From Rubritalea squalenifaciens DSM 18772 (GTDB taxonomy: Bacteria > Verrucomicrobiota > Verrucomicrobiia > Verrucomicrobiales > Akkermansiaceae), in NCBI RefSeq assembly GCF_900141815.1, contig NZ_FQYR01000009.1, positions 882 through 64,881 of the forward strand: a stretch of 64,000 bases of DNA, read 5' to 3'. The notes under the pieces are model-generated. The model had not been told where the DNA came from. It worked only from the letters and a program-made list of their open reading frames with translations, and searched no databases. The translations under genes and the position numbers were made by a program. This document shows, piece by piece, positions 14,616-22,978 of the stretch (position 1 is the stretch's first letter; every line of letters begins with the position of its first letter).

Positions 14616-15235
14616 TCTGTGGAAGCTCGCTGCAGAAACTCTTCGGCTCTCTTGGCTGACTCACGGATCTCCTCATTCGGGTCGTTGAGGAGTTTTTCTA
14701 ACAATGCTGGTGCGTGCTCACGGTGCAAATTCATGATGCCGCTGAGGCAGGCGATGCGGGTAAGGTGAAAGAGGCGTTGGTCTAGGGCTCCTTTGGTGAG
14801 GTAGTCCTGTGTATTCGGATTGGAAAGATTGGAAAGGATGTCTCCGGATTTCCATGAAATCTCTCCACCGCCAGTATGCAAGAGCCAGTCGCCAAGGCGG
14901 TGGACAAGAGTATCTTCTGCTGGATAAGCCTCCTCGCGTTCGTCGAGCAGCATCACGAGAGCGTAGAGATAATCCGCCAGCCATGGTGCTTTTTCCAGCT
15001 TTGCCGTGGAGACTTTATCAATCAAGGGTTGGATGAAGGCCGGGTCTTCAGTCTCTTCAATGAGGGAGGCAAAGCGGTTGGTGTTCTCAATGCTCTCAGG
15101 CTGGGCAATGATCTCCATAAGCTTCTCGCAAATCGTCTGGTCGATCAGTTCAGGGTTTTCAGAGAGCATGGCCAATGCTGCGTTGCGGGTGTCGAGGGAG
15201 TCGAGTTTGGCGAGGAGTTCTGTGTTCAAATTCAC
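14612..15235 (-). CDS. HEAT-repeat-like protein
   Basis: A 207-residue soluble, acidic, almost wholly helical protein. Several helix pairs are visible, for example 'ELLAKLDSLDTRNAALAMLSENPELI' at the start and 'EKLLNDPNEEIRESAKRAEEFL' at the end, typical of HEAT/armadillo-like repeats (PxxRxxA). Such repeats mediate protein binding. It overlaps the upstream membrane gene by four bases (translational coupling) and the plus-strand carrier gene by four bases. It has a distant partner at 40695-41057. Confidence 0.75.
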   Translation of the reverse strand: MNLNTELLAKLDSLDTRNAALAMLSENPELIDQTICEKLMEIIAQPESIENTNRFASLIEETEDPAFIQPLIDKVSTAKLEKAPWLADYLYALVMLLDEREEAYPAEDTLVHRLGDWLLHTGGGEISWKSGDILSNLSNPNTQDYLTKGALDQRLFHLTRIACLSGIMNLHREHAPALLEKLLNDPNEEIRESAKRAEEFLQRASTD

Positions 15236-15525
15236 TGAGTTGTCTGTTTACTGCGGATTTCCATCTGGCGGCGGTTGAAGTGACGGATGCCCAGAGGCAG
15301 GAAGATGGCGTAGGGGGTCCATGCGAGAGGGCCGTAGTTGCCGGGGAGGGTGAAGAGCAGGGTCAGGAAAATGCTGATGCCCAGCCAGAAGTTAAGGGTG
15401 GCTTTGATCATGAAGCGTCGCTCCACCGCACTCTGGGTATTGCGGATACTGAAGTAGCTGCCAGCAATGCCGCCGAGCAGGCCGATGCCGCTGCCTATGA
15501 TAGCGCCGAGTGTTCCTGAATCCAT
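15232..15525 (-). CDS. Small membrane protein
   Basis: A 97-residue protein opening with a Gly-rich hydrophobic helix (LGAIIGSGIGLLGGIAGSYF) and two further helices (FWLGISIFLTLLFTL and WTPYAIFLPLGI), ending in a basic tail. The first helix followed by 'SIRNTQSAVERRFMIK' resembles small bacterial membrane proteins of unknown role. Its stop overlaps the start of the HEAT-like gene by four bases. Confidence 0.7.
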   Translation of the reverse strand: MDSGTLGAIIGSGIGLLGGIAGSYFSIRNTQSAVERRFMIKATLNFWLGISIFLTLLFTLPGNYGPLAWTPYAIFLPLGIRHFNRRQMEIRSKQTTQ

Positions 15526-15596
15526 GGTAAGGGGTGTTAGCTAGATGAGGTGAAGTGTAGCAGATGGAGGGATCTTGTCTGCACAGAAAAGGAGAA

Positions 15597-15736
15597 TCAC
15601 TTGGCCAACTCCTTCTTGAGTCTATTGATGCGTTCAAGGATGAGGGCTTCCATGTGCGAGGCTGATTCCATGTGACCCAGAAAAAGGGTGACGCGGCAGG
15701 CGTGATGCGGTATGAATCTGAGTTGAACTTCTGTGT
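15597..15736 (-). pseudogene. Possible 5'-truncated gene fragment
   Basis: In one minus-strand frame this stretch reads without interruption and looks coding (VQLRFIPHHACRVTLF, then a helix with MESASHMEALILERINRL) up to a TGA at 15597-15599. The only ATG codons lie late (15671 and further on), leaving just a 24-residue frame. Upstream a stop comes before any usable start codon. It may be the tail of a decayed gene or a very small protein. Low certainty. Confidence 0.35.
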
Positions 15737-15745
15737 GCGCTCGTG

Positions 15746-16156
15746 ATGATCAATACTTTAATGCAACTCCCCAGAACCAAGCTCTCCTATGAGGAGGGCA
15801 TGTTAGTGAAGCGTGGTGAGGGTGATGGTGTGGTGGCTACCTTTCCTCTGAAAGAGATTACCCGGATCGAGGTGGAGGTGCGGCGTGAGTACGCTACGCC
15901 GATCGTGCTGATGGCGGGGATGCTGGGGCTGGCCTGGGTGAGCCTGAGATTCATCCCGAATGAAGGCTGGTCCTGGGCGGCTTGCATCGTCTGTGTGGTC
16001 TTCGCGATGATGTGCCTGTTAGGCGTGGAGACGCGGCACATTACCCTGCACACGGACAATGGCGTGGTGAGCTACCTGATCAATGACGACTACGGCGAGG
16101 CCGAGGGATTCATTGTTTCCCTGCGGACGGCGGTGTGTGCGAGCCGTGGACTTTGA
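15746..16156 (+). CDS. Membrane protein, PH-like layout
   Basis: The 136-residue product has a soluble N-terminal part ('FPLKEITRIEVEVRREY', strand-like), two hydrophobic segments (PIVLMAGMLGLAWVSLRF and WAACIVCVVFAMMCLLGV), then 'RHITLHTDNGVVSYLI'. Two membrane helices inserted between beta strands are common in bacterial PH-like membrane proteins; the assignment is tentative. ATG at 15746 is used; GTG at 15743 directly precedes it. Confidence 0.65.
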   Translation: MINTLMQLPRTKLSYEEGMLVKRGEGDGVVATFPLKEITRIEVEVRREYATPIVLMAGMLGLAWVSLRFIPNEGWSWAACIVCVVFAMMCLLGVETRHITLHTDNGVVSYLINDDYGEAEGFIVSLRTAVCASRGL

Positions 16157-16199
16157 GCGCATTTGGATGTATCTTTCCTGTAGTAAGGATGACCCCGGA

Positions 16200-16511
16200 A
16201 TGAAGCGCGTCTTGACCTTCACATTCATGTTTATGCTGAGCCTGCTCTTGATGGCGGGTGTGTGGGGCTATTGTGTGAATGGGGTGGTCTATCATTGTAC
16301 GGACGGATTATGGCTGGATTTCTTTTCCCCCGGGCAGTGGGTGCATGAGCCTGTGGAGCGGGTGATCGCGGTGGATCGCGCCGCCGGCATGGGGGAGGCA
16401 GACAGCATGCTCTATGGCTGGTCGGTAGGCCGCCTTTGGTTGCTCTGGGGAGGCATGGTGGCGATGTGTCTCTCGCTCAGCGGGATTGTGACTTGTTGCC
16501 GGGATCTCTAG
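16200..16511 (+). CDS. Two-span membrane protein, paralogue of 39838-40206
   Basis: The 103-residue protein has an N-terminal helix (VLTFTFMFMLSLLLMAGVWGY) and a C-terminal helix (LWLLWGGMVAMCLSLSGIV) with a 60-residue external loop containing 'LDFFSPGQWVHEPVERV'. The protein at 39838-40206 shares the same design: first helix, 'LEFLNPGYWVTADYEL' and 'LLVLWWGMVLASIFGALGL'. Start ATG 16200 places the first helix at the N terminus; the frame is open further upstream without coding character. Confidence 0.7.
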   Translation: MKRVLTFTFMFMLSLLLMAGVWGYCVNGVVYHCTDGLWLDFFSPGQWVHEPVERVIAVDRAAGMGEADSMLYGWSVGRLWLLWGGMVAMCLSLSGIVTCCRDL

Positions 16512-16530
16512 CGCCTATGCATCTCGGGAA

Positions 16531-16938
16531 ATGACGATGAAGAAGCAAGTGTGCAGCCAATGCGGTGGTGAGGAATGGATCAAGAAACTCCGTGTGGTGG
16601 ACCGTGGCGAGGACAATGCCCGCTATGACCTGGCGCTGGAAATGGAGATGAATCCGCAGGCCATCCTTTTCAAGGAGCGCGTTAATGCCCCGCTACACGC
16701 CGATGTCTGCGCGGGCTGCGGTCTGGTGCTCTTCCAGGTGTCCCCGGTCTCCCTGCAGATGCTGAAGGCTGGCAAGCAGCTGACCGAAGAGCGCGAGAGC
16801 GCGGATGCGAAAAGCGGAGATTTCCGCAATCACCCACGTTATCAAGAATTTCTCGCCGAAGATGCCGCCTACAAGTTCATGGAAGGCAGCGAGGTGATGC
16901 TCGCCTTCGCCCAGTGGCTGGCACGCAAGGAGAGATAA
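16531..16938 (+). CDS. Zinc-ribbon protein
   Basis: A 135-residue cytoplasmic protein with two Cys pairs, Cys8/Cys11 (CSQCGG) and Cys60/Cys63 (CAGCG), spaced as in a split zinc ribbon. Between them lies 'LRVVDRGEDNARYDLALEME'. The C-terminal 60 residues are helical and end basic. The layout resembles small bacterial zinc-ribbon proteins of unknown function. Confidence 0.7.
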   Translation: MTMKKQVCSQCGGEEWIKKLRVVDRGEDNARYDLALEMEMNPQAILFKERVNAPLHADVCAGCGLVLFQVSPVSLQMLKAGKQLTEERESADAKSGDFRNHPRYQEFLAEDAAYKFMEGSEVMLAFAQWLARKER

Positions 16939-17129
16939 GAGGAGTAGCGGTAAGCTTCTTGATGGATTCCTTGGGAGATGAACTCGATTCTTTGTCTAAC
17001 AGTTTTGATTTTCTGTTGGCTTGTTACGCAAAGTGTATTGACGCAAATGGTAGCTATGTTTTGAGGGGGCAATGGGCGTAGCTGGTTGTTACTACTCGAG
17101 ATTGGGGTAGATTAACGGAAGTTCCAGAT

Positions 17130-18038
17130 ATGTCATTGAAGATTACAAGCGCGGTTCTGATTGCAGTGCTCATCACTCCGCTGAGTTTGAGCGCTGGCAA
17201 TGGTGAGCAGCTCTACAAGATGAACTGTGCCGCCTGCCATCAGGTGGAGAACCGCCAGCAGCCAGTGGTGGGGCCTAGTCTGGTGGAGGTGAACCATCTC
17301 TACGCCAAGAAGCCTAAGAAGTACCTGGAATGGTGTAAGGAACCCGGCAAGAAGCGCAAGGATGCCATCCAGATGCCCTCCATGGCGCATATCCCGGATG
17401 AGGATCTGCTGGACATTCTGGAATACATCAAGACCGCGACCAAGGGCAAGAAGTTCAAGCCGGAGAAGGGCGTGAAGCCGGACCCATACAAGCTGACAGG
17501 AGAGGCGGCCAAGAAGCCACGCATGCAGCGGATTTTTATGAAGGACACCAGCCCGGCCTCCATTGCGGTGACGATAGACGGGCAGCAGTCGCTCTGCTGG
17601 GACACGGTGAGTTGCCGCATGCGCTACGCCTGGAGCGGTGGCTTTATCGATGGCTATGCCTACTGGAAGGGCAATGGCAATGACCTGGCGACACCAGTCG
17701 GGGAGATTTACTACCGGGCGCCTGGGGAGCTTCGTGCTGGTTTGGTGATTGCAGGAACTGAGACGGCCCCGAAATACCAAGGCTATTCTGTAGCCGGTGG
17801 CTTGCCGACCTTTCTCTATCAGCTCGGCCCAGCCAAAGTGAAGGAAACTATTCTCAGCAAGGACGGCAAGCTGGCGATCCGCATCCAGGTGGAGGGAAGC
17901 TCTGCAGAAGTGCGCTATCCGCTGGGTGATCTGGCCAAGACGGATGTCACCCACAGCGCAGGCAAGCTAGATAAAGGTATGCTGGTGCTCACCGCCAGCG
18001 AAGCCAAGGATTTCACCCTCACATTCAACGCGAAGTAA
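17130..18038 (+). CDS. Periplasmic cytochrome c with C-terminal beta-rich domain
   Basis: A 302-residue exported protein (leader VLIAVLITPLSLSA). The class I cytochrome c part has the haem site CAACH at residues 33-37 and Met82/Met85 in 'QMPSMAHIPDEDLLDI' as the likely distal ligand. From about residue 130 there is a beta-rich module with 'PASIAVTIDGQQSLCWDTVSCRMRYAWSG' and 'YRAPGELRAGLVI', corresponding to the domain found fused to cytochromes next to sugar-dehydrogenase-like propellers in Planctomycetes and Verrucomicrobia (I recall it as DUF6797). It would pass electrons from the propeller enzyme toward the respiratory chain. The propeller gene starts two bases after its stop. Confidence 0.85.
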   Translation: MSLKITSAVLIAVLITPLSLSAGNGEQLYKMNCAACHQVENRQQPVVGPSLVEVNHLYAKKPKKYLEWCKEPGKKRKDAIQMPSMAHIPDEDLLDILEYIKTATKGKKFKPEKGVKPDPYKLTGEAAKKPRMQRIFMKDTSPASIAVTIDGQQSLCWDTVSCRMRYAWSGGFIDGYAYWKGNGNDLATPVGEIYYRAPGELRAGLVIAGTETAPKYQGYSVAGGLPTFLYQLGPAKVKETILSKDGKLAIRIQVEGSSAEVRYPLGDLAKTDVTHSAGKLDKGMLVLTASEAKDFTLTFNAK

Positions 18039-18040
18039 GC

Positions 18041-19543
18041 ATGAAGAAGACACACAAATTACTCGGGATGGCGAGTTTGGTACTCGCGGCTCAGTTGTCA
18101 GCAGCGGAATGGAAAGATCTCTGCACGCTGGAGAAGATCAAGTTACCCAAGGGACTGGACCCTCAGATCGGAGCGATCGGGCGCCTGCCCAGTGGGGGCA
18201 TCATTGCCGCCTTCCACCGTGGTGAGGTTATGAAGCTGGTGGATGGCAAGTGGACTCTCTGGGCCTCAGGCCTGCAGGAGCCACTGGGGATGCACGTGGT
18301 GGACGAGCATACCATCGTGGTGGTGCAGCGTGCTGAGCTGACCAAGATTTCTGATAGTGACCAGGACGGCACGGCGGATTCCTATCTGGCCCTGACGACC
18401 GACTGGGGCATGAGTGGGAACTATCATGAGTTCGCTTTTGGAGCAGCCTTCGGTCCAGACGGTCACTACTACGTGTCACTCGGTACAGCCTCCCACAATG
18501 GCGGGATCAGGCCGGAGATCCGCGGTGAGTGGAATGATGCCGGTGGCATCACCGTGGAGAAGGCTCAGCCTAGCTGGCAGAGTGTGAAGCGCCACCAGCT
18601 GCCGCGCATGTATGCACGCGTGCCCTACCGCGGATGGGTGATCAAGGTGAACCCGGAGACGGGCAAGGTGACTCCCATCGCCAGTGGACTGCGTACCCCG
18701 CACGGCGTGCACGTGACTCCCAAGGGTGATCTTTACGTCAATGACAACCAGGGCGACTGGCTAGGCAGCAGCAAGCTTTACAAGATCGAAGCGGGCAAGT
18801 TCTACGGTCACCCGGATAGTCTGATCTGGACCAAGGGCTGGGACCGTGGGGTGCCCGCAGATCTGCCTCCTTCCGAGCTGGATAAGCTGCGTGAGAAGTG
18901 CGTGAGCTTTCTTCCTCAAGGGGAGCTGGCCAATTCACCGACTCAGATTCTCACACTTCCGGAGGGGCAATTCGGTCCCTACGGCGGCAGCTTGATCATG
19001 GGAGACATGAACCAAGACCAACTCGTGCGCTACCTGCCGGATGTGGTCAATGGCCAGCAGCAGGGGGCGGTGATGAAATTTCTCGCGCATCCTCAGCTAG
19101 GCAGAGGCAATGCCAAGATGGCTCTTTCTAACAAAAACGAACTAGTGATCGGGAAAACGCATCTCTCCTGGGCAGGGGCCGAGGGGATCACGCGCCTGAA
19201 GTATCTCGATAAGCCACACCTCACCATCACTGGCATAGAAATGACCAAGGAGGGCTTCCGTATTTCCCTGAATGGAGATGTCAGTGCGGAAGGAGTCAAG
19301 GTCTCTGGGAATTACTACGGCCTGCACTACCACAAGCAGTACGGCTCTCCAAAGGTCGACCCTCAGCCTATCAAGGCCAGCAAGATCCGCTGCGAGGGCA
19401 ATGTGATCGAGCTGGTGCTGGAGCGGAAGCTCGTGACTGGAAAGATCTATGACATCAGCCTGCAGGGTGTCACCTCCTCCAAGCTGGGGGGGCTGGTAGA
19501 GGGCCGCATCTTCTATACGGCGCATGAAGTGCCTGCAAAGTAG
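18041..19543 (+). CDS. Secreted beta-propeller, sugar-dehydrogenase-like
   Basis: A 500-residue exported protein (leader LLGMASLVLAAQLSAA). It follows the six-bladed soluble aldose sugar dehydrogenase-like fold: 'AIGRLPSGGIIAAFHRGEV', 'LQEPLGMHV', 'FAFGAAFGPDGHYYVSLG', 'GLRTPHGVHVTPKGDLYVNDNQGDW', then 'PEGQFGPYGGSLIMGDMNQ'. The usual PQQ-binding residues cannot be confirmed by eye, so dehydrogenase activity is inferred. The C-terminal 110 residues form an extra domain. The coupling to the cytochrome gene (two-base gap) supports electron transfer between them. A terminator at 19563-19590 separates it from the convergent gene. Confidence 0.8.
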   Translation: MKKTHKLLGMASLVLAAQLSAAEWKDLCTLEKIKLPKGLDPQIGAIGRLPSGGIIAAFHRGEVMKLVDGKWTLWASGLQEPLGMHVVDEHTIVVVQRAELTKISDSDQDGTADSYLALTTDWGMSGNYHEFAFGAAFGPDGHYYVSLGTASHNGGIRPEIRGEWNDAGGITVEKAQPSWQSVKRHQLPRMYARVPYRGWVIKVNPETGKVTPIASGLRTPHGVHVTPKGDLYVNDNQGDWLGSSKLYKIEAGKFYGHPDSLIWTKGWDRGVPADLPPSELDKLREKCVSFLPQGELANSPTQILTLPEGQFGPYGGSLIMGDMNQDQLVRYLPDVVNGQQQGAVMKFLAHPQLGRGNAKMALSNKNELVIGKTHLSWAGAEGITRLKYLDKPHLTITGIEMTKEGFRISLNGDVSAEGVKVSGNYYGLHYHKQYGSPKVDPQPIKASKIRCEGNVIELVLERKLVTGKIYDISLQGVTSSKLGGLVEGRIFYTAHEVPAK

Positions 19544-19562
19544 CCAGTCTATCAGAAAAGAA

Positions 19563-19590
19563 AAACCCACTTCCTTGCGGAAGTGGGCCA
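19563..19590 (-). terminator. Bidirectional terminator between convergent genes
   Basis: CCCACTTCC (19566-19574) pairs with GGAAGTGGG (19579-19587). The T tract is on the minus strand (five A at 19561-19565), so it mainly serves the minus-strand PEP-CTERM gene ending at 19638. Confidence 0.85.
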
Positions 19591-19637
19591 CAATACACGA
19601 CAATGAATATTGTCTATTCACATAAAAAGAGAACTAC

Positions 19638-20414
19638 CTATCGGCGGCGGCGTAGGATGAATCCCAGGCCTGCGAGACCGATAAGTGCTGTGCTGGATGG
19701 CTCGGGTACTGCGGTGACTTCGATGTCAGTCAGTGCCCAGCCGCCCTGGGTGGCGAGTCCGTCTGAAGTGTCAGTTGCCAAGGTCAGGGTGTCGCCAGCA
19801 TTCAGGATGAGGCTGTCGTAGCCATCGAGACCGAAGCGAACGGTGTTGGTGAAGTTGTTTGCACCCGGGCTTTGGATGTTGAAGGTGCCAGTCCCTGATT
19901 CGTAACCCCACTCAGAAACGGTGGTGCCAGTCTGGCTGGTGAAGGTGCCACCAGTCGCATCGTAGTTCAGGCCAGTGAAGGAACTGGCAGACAAGACGGC
20001 GATTTCCGTGCCTGTGTTCGTACTAATCAAGTTGTTGAAATTGATCAGATCGATCCGGACGGTGGTGTCGAAGCTCAGGGTCAGATACTGTGTGGTGCCG
20101 ATACGTCCTGCCTGGTTGTCGTTACCGTTGGTTTCATCGGTGCTGGTGTTGAAGACACCCACGCCGTTGAAGTCAAAGCGGCGAAGCTGGAGTCCATCCG
20201 CGTCCGCATTGGAGTCGAAGCCTTGCAGGGTAGCGGTAATCCCATCGACGGACTGAGTCACCATGGCGGTTTGTGTATCAGAGGAGCCGGAGGCTGTGGT
20301 GGTTGCCGGGCTACCAGCGCCGAGGCCGGCCCAGCCGCCGCTCACGAAAGTGGCTGCCGTGGCTGGTAGTGCCACAGCCATACCGAGTGAGGTAAGGAGG
20401 AGTGTTTTTTTCAT
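19638..20414 (-). CDS. PEP-CTERM sorting domain protein
   Basis: A 258-residue exported protein with the leader TLLLTSLGMAVALPATA. The mature part is Thr/Ser/Asn/Gly-rich with 'FNNLISTNTGTEIAVL' and 'DSLILNAGDTLTLATDTS', the pattern of a jelly-roll beta sandwich. The tail is VPEPSSTALIGLAGLGF followed by ILRRRR. Export to the surface through exosortase is expected. A terminator lies at 19563-19590. Confidence 0.85.
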   Translation of the reverse strand: MKKTLLLTSLGMAVALPATAATFVSGGWAGLGAGSPATTTASGSSDTQTAMVTQSVDGITATLQGFDSNADADGLQLRRFDFNGVGVFNTSTDETNGNDNQAGRIGTTQYLTLSFDTTVRIDLINFNNLISTNTGTEIAVLSASSFTGLNYDATGGTFTSQTGTTVSEWGYESGTGTFNIQSPGANNFTNTVRFGLDGYDSLILNAGDTLTLATDTSDGLATQGGWALTDIEVTAVPEPSSTALIGLAGLGFILRRRR

Positions 20415-20607
20415 GTTTACGTTTGTTTGTGCTTAGTTCAGTTAGGGGGCGCGAAATGCGTGAGTACTGCGCCTTAGTGAGTAAGCATATTTTTGAGGCT
20501 CCTAGCGGACAAGTTACGAAAATTGTTTCAGGGTGGGCTGAAAATAGGGTCAGATGGAGGTGAATGAGTGCTGGCCAAGACCTGCCCGACCCGCCTAGTC
20601 TACGAGG

Positions 20608-21306
20608 ATGATGAAAAAGCTGATCTGTCTTGCGCTGCTGGCGATAGCCCCCTGGGGAATGGGGGAGGAAGAGGTGGAGCTTAAGATGGTGGACTCTGAT
20701 GGCATGGAGTATTCGGGGGAGGATATGGATCCTAACGTGCTAAGGGCGACCGATTCCTACTTCTCTGAGATGAGGGCAGTGAAAGCGAACTATCGCAAGC
20801 GCTTTGCCGAAGTGCTCCGCATGGCAGAAAAGGTGGAGGTCTTCCTGGTGGATTTTGACGGAAGCGTGCCTCTTGACAAGTTGGCCGATGATCGTTTTGG
20901 AGAAGTCGTGGACCAAGAGTATCATTTGGGGAAGGTCAGCGACTATGTGGAGCTGTATTCGCGAGAGGGCTATTACACGAAAATTCTGAAACGAACCGAA
21001 TTAGAAGAGAATGACCGGAAGAAGCTACTCATGGTTCTGGGCGAAGGGATGTCGAAGGTAGAGCTGTCAGTGGGGCCGATGTGCCATTTTCCGATTCACG
21101 GCATTCGGGTGCACCGTCAGGGCAAGGTGATCTATGAGACCACCTTCTGCTGGCAGTGCAGCAACTACGGCTTCTACTACCCTATTCGTGACTCCGCCTG
21201 GCTAGGAACCACCGAGGACATGGAAGCGCTTTTCAAAAAGCTCATGCCCATCCCTCAAAGCGAAATCGACCGCTTTGAAAAGAAGTATCCAAGTGAGAAG
21301 AAATGA
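20608..21306 (+). CDS. Secreted protein of unknown function
   Basis: A 232-residue protein with a short leader (KLICLALLAIAPWGMG). A central stretch 'AEKVEVFLVDFDG' is followed by a C-terminal 'MCHFPIHGIRVHRQGKVIYETTFCWQCSNYGF', with a CWQC pair and upstream Cys, a pattern I have seen in other verrucomicrobial secreted proteins. The Cys pair could be redox active or a metal site. Function unknown. Confidence 0.7.
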   Translation: MMKKLICLALLAIAPWGMGEEEVELKMVDSDGMEYSGEDMDPNVLRATDSYFSEMRAVKANYRKRFAEVLRMAEKVEVFLVDFDGSVPLDKLADDRFGEVVDQEYHLGKVSDYVELYSREGYYTKILKRTELEENDRKKLLMVLGEGMSKVELSVGPMCHFPIHGIRVHRQGKVIYETTFCWQCSNYGFYYPIRDSAWLGTTEDMEALFKKLMPIPQSEIDRFEKKYPSEKK

Positions 21307-21356
21307 TGAGATCTACCTTACTCTAAGTAATAGCCGGCCTCGCCCGTTACTTCCTT

Positions 21357-21749
21357 ATGGGAGTGAAGTTGAAGAAAGGTCTGCTGAAGCGATGTCTGTT
21401 AGGCTTGCTGGTCGTTTACCTGGGCTGGTGTCTGATGCCGGTCAGTGATGCGGTGAGGGTGGAGGACCAGGCTGGGCTCTCTGAGGTGCAGAAGAGGGAG
21501 CTGGTGAAGTGTGCGCGGGAGCTGGATGCCTTTGATGCTAGTATGAAGTGGAAGCTCTGGCGGGAATCATTCTTCACTCCATGGAGAAAGGGTTGTTTTG
21601 TAATATTTGTCAGGGGGACGCCAGAGCAGGTGACTGCCGATGCAGGTTTCTACGGTGGTCCGCTCTACGCAGGCGGGATTTCCTTCACGGCAAGGTGGGT
21701 GGATGGAAAATGGATAGCGCGGCGTGAAAATGCCATGTGGATCAGTTAA
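21357..21749 (+). CDS. Membrane-anchored small protein
   Basis: The 130-residue protein has one N-terminal membrane helix (RCLLGLLVVYLGWCLMPVSD) that anchors it; the rest is probably extracytoplasmic with 'GCFVIFVRGTPEQVTADAGFYGGPLYAGGI' and a closing 'ARWVDGKWIARRENAMWIS'. No family recognised. It sits 50 bases after the previous gene. Confidence 0.65.
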   Translation: MGVKLKKGLLKRCLLGLLVVYLGWCLMPVSDAVRVEDQAGLSEVQKRELVKCARELDAFDASMKWKLWRESFFTPWRKGCFVIFVRGTPEQVTADAGFYGGPLYAGGISFTARWVDGKWIARRENAMWIS

Positions 21750-21797
21750 AGAATAAAATAATGTCCCCGTGGCGCAAATCCTGCTAGGTGTGCGTGC

Positions 21798-22496
21798 ATG
21801 AAAGTTCTATTCAATGTGTTGGTGTTGTTAGTGGTGGTTTCACTTGGCGCGCATGCGGGTGAGGTTCTGGATAAGGCCAAGGCGGCATATCAGCAGGCGG
21901 AGAAGCAGCACACGACCGTTTACCTAGGCCTGAAAAAGTCACTGAAGGACTGGCAGTTCAAGATGCTGCAGACTGAGCAACGTGAGTGGATTGAGTATCG
22001 CGATCACAATGTGAGTCTTCCGGAGGGTGCCAGCGAAGAAGAGAGCCTGGACTATTATCAGGGAATGACAGCCATGGTGGAGACTCGGATCAAGGTCCTG
22101 AACGAATGGAAGAAGGATCGCTACACAAAGCAGGATGAGCCCTGGACAGGCTATTACACCAATAATGCTGGAGCGGATTTGAAGATCGTGGAAAAAGGTG
22201 GGAAGGTGAAATTTCTCCTGACCTCATTCGGTTATGCAGGCAATGATCACGATGAGATCTCTGGGGAGTTTCAGGTCAACGGGCGCATGGCACGCTACTC
22301 GCTGAATGACAATGGTGATCTGCTCTGGATCAATCTGGACCGCCTTTCAGATCCCATGGGGCGTATCACCTTGGTTGTAGAGGGTTTCCTGGGACGGGTT
22401 AGTTTTGATGGAGTCTATAGCCGCACCGGCTCCCTGAGTAGCGATGACCTCAAGGCGGTTGAGGCCGGTACGGGCGTGATTCCAGACGAAGAATAA
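21798..22496 (+). CDS. LprI-like secreted protein
   Basis: A 232-residue exported protein (leader VLFNVLVLLVVVSLGAHA). Residues about 30-90 follow the LprI/DUF1311 pattern, in which a helical pair carries 'LKDWQFKMLQTEQREWIEYRDHN'; in other bacteria this domain is found in lysozyme inhibitors. The usual Cys residues of LprI are missing here. The C-terminal part ('LKIVEKGGKVKFLLTSFGYA') is a beta-rich domain that could be lipocalin-like. The combination suggests a cell-surface protective role, but that is inference. Confidence 0.7.
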   Translation: MKVLFNVLVLLVVVSLGAHAGEVLDKAKAAYQQAEKQHTTVYLGLKKSLKDWQFKMLQTEQREWIEYRDHNVSLPEGASEEESLDYYQGMTAMVETRIKVLNEWKKDRYTKQDEPWTGYYTNNAGADLKIVEKGGKVKFLLTSFGYAGNDHDEISGEFQVNGRMARYSLNDNGDLLWINLDRLSDPMGRITLVVEGFLGRVSFDGVYSRTGSLSSDDLKAVEAGTGVIPDEE

Positions 22497-22506
22497 GTCC
22501 GTTAGT

Positions 22507-22896
22507 CTAGGAGGCTGTTTCAGCCTCTGCTTTGTTGGGGGCGGAGCTGTGCGGGATACCACGAGCTACACGGACGGGAGCGGGCTGGGCCAGTAGCTCG
22601 AAAATGCCGCGGTAGGTGAAGATGATGGCGAGCCAGCTCAGTACCGTGAAGGTGCTGACCAGGGTGAGGATGGTGGTTGCTTTTCCTCTAGGGTCGGTGA
22701 TGAGGTCACCTGCCTGCATGGTGGGGATAATACATTCTGCTAGAAGCATCGGTATGACGTGCAGCAGGATGCAGAGGCCAAAGCACATGCGGGTGACCAC
22801 AAAGTTTCCCGTGCGGACCAAATGAGGGCGACGGTAGCCGATGAAGATGAGAGAGCCTAGACCGAGAGTAAGCAGAATGACATACAGTGTGTTCAT
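22507..22896 (-). CDS. Membrane protein
   Basis: A 129-residue protein with three predicted membrane helices (LYVILLTLGLGSLIFIGY, MCFGLCILLHVIPMLLAECII and ILTLVSTFTVLSWLAIIFTY) and a hydrophilic tail. The end is 10 bases from the end of the convergent secreted protein gene. No family recognised. Confidence 0.65.
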   Translation of the reverse strand: MNTLYVILLTLGLGSLIFIGYRRPHLVRTGNFVVTRMCFGLCILLHVIPMLLAECIIPTMQAGDLITDPRGKATTILTLVSTFTVLSWLAIIFTYRGIFELLAQPAPVRVARGIPHSSAPNKAEAETAS

Positions 22897-22978
22897 GGCC
22901 GTGGTTCTAACACGGCTGCCAATCGGGCTGCGATGGTAATGTGCGCCAATTTTTATAAGCTAAAGCGGCGCGTATGAT

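Noticed and set aside
17133-17954. 273-codon frame opposite the cytochrome gene
   Set aside because: The plus strand has the CAACH haem site and a signal peptide; the opposite frame has no support.
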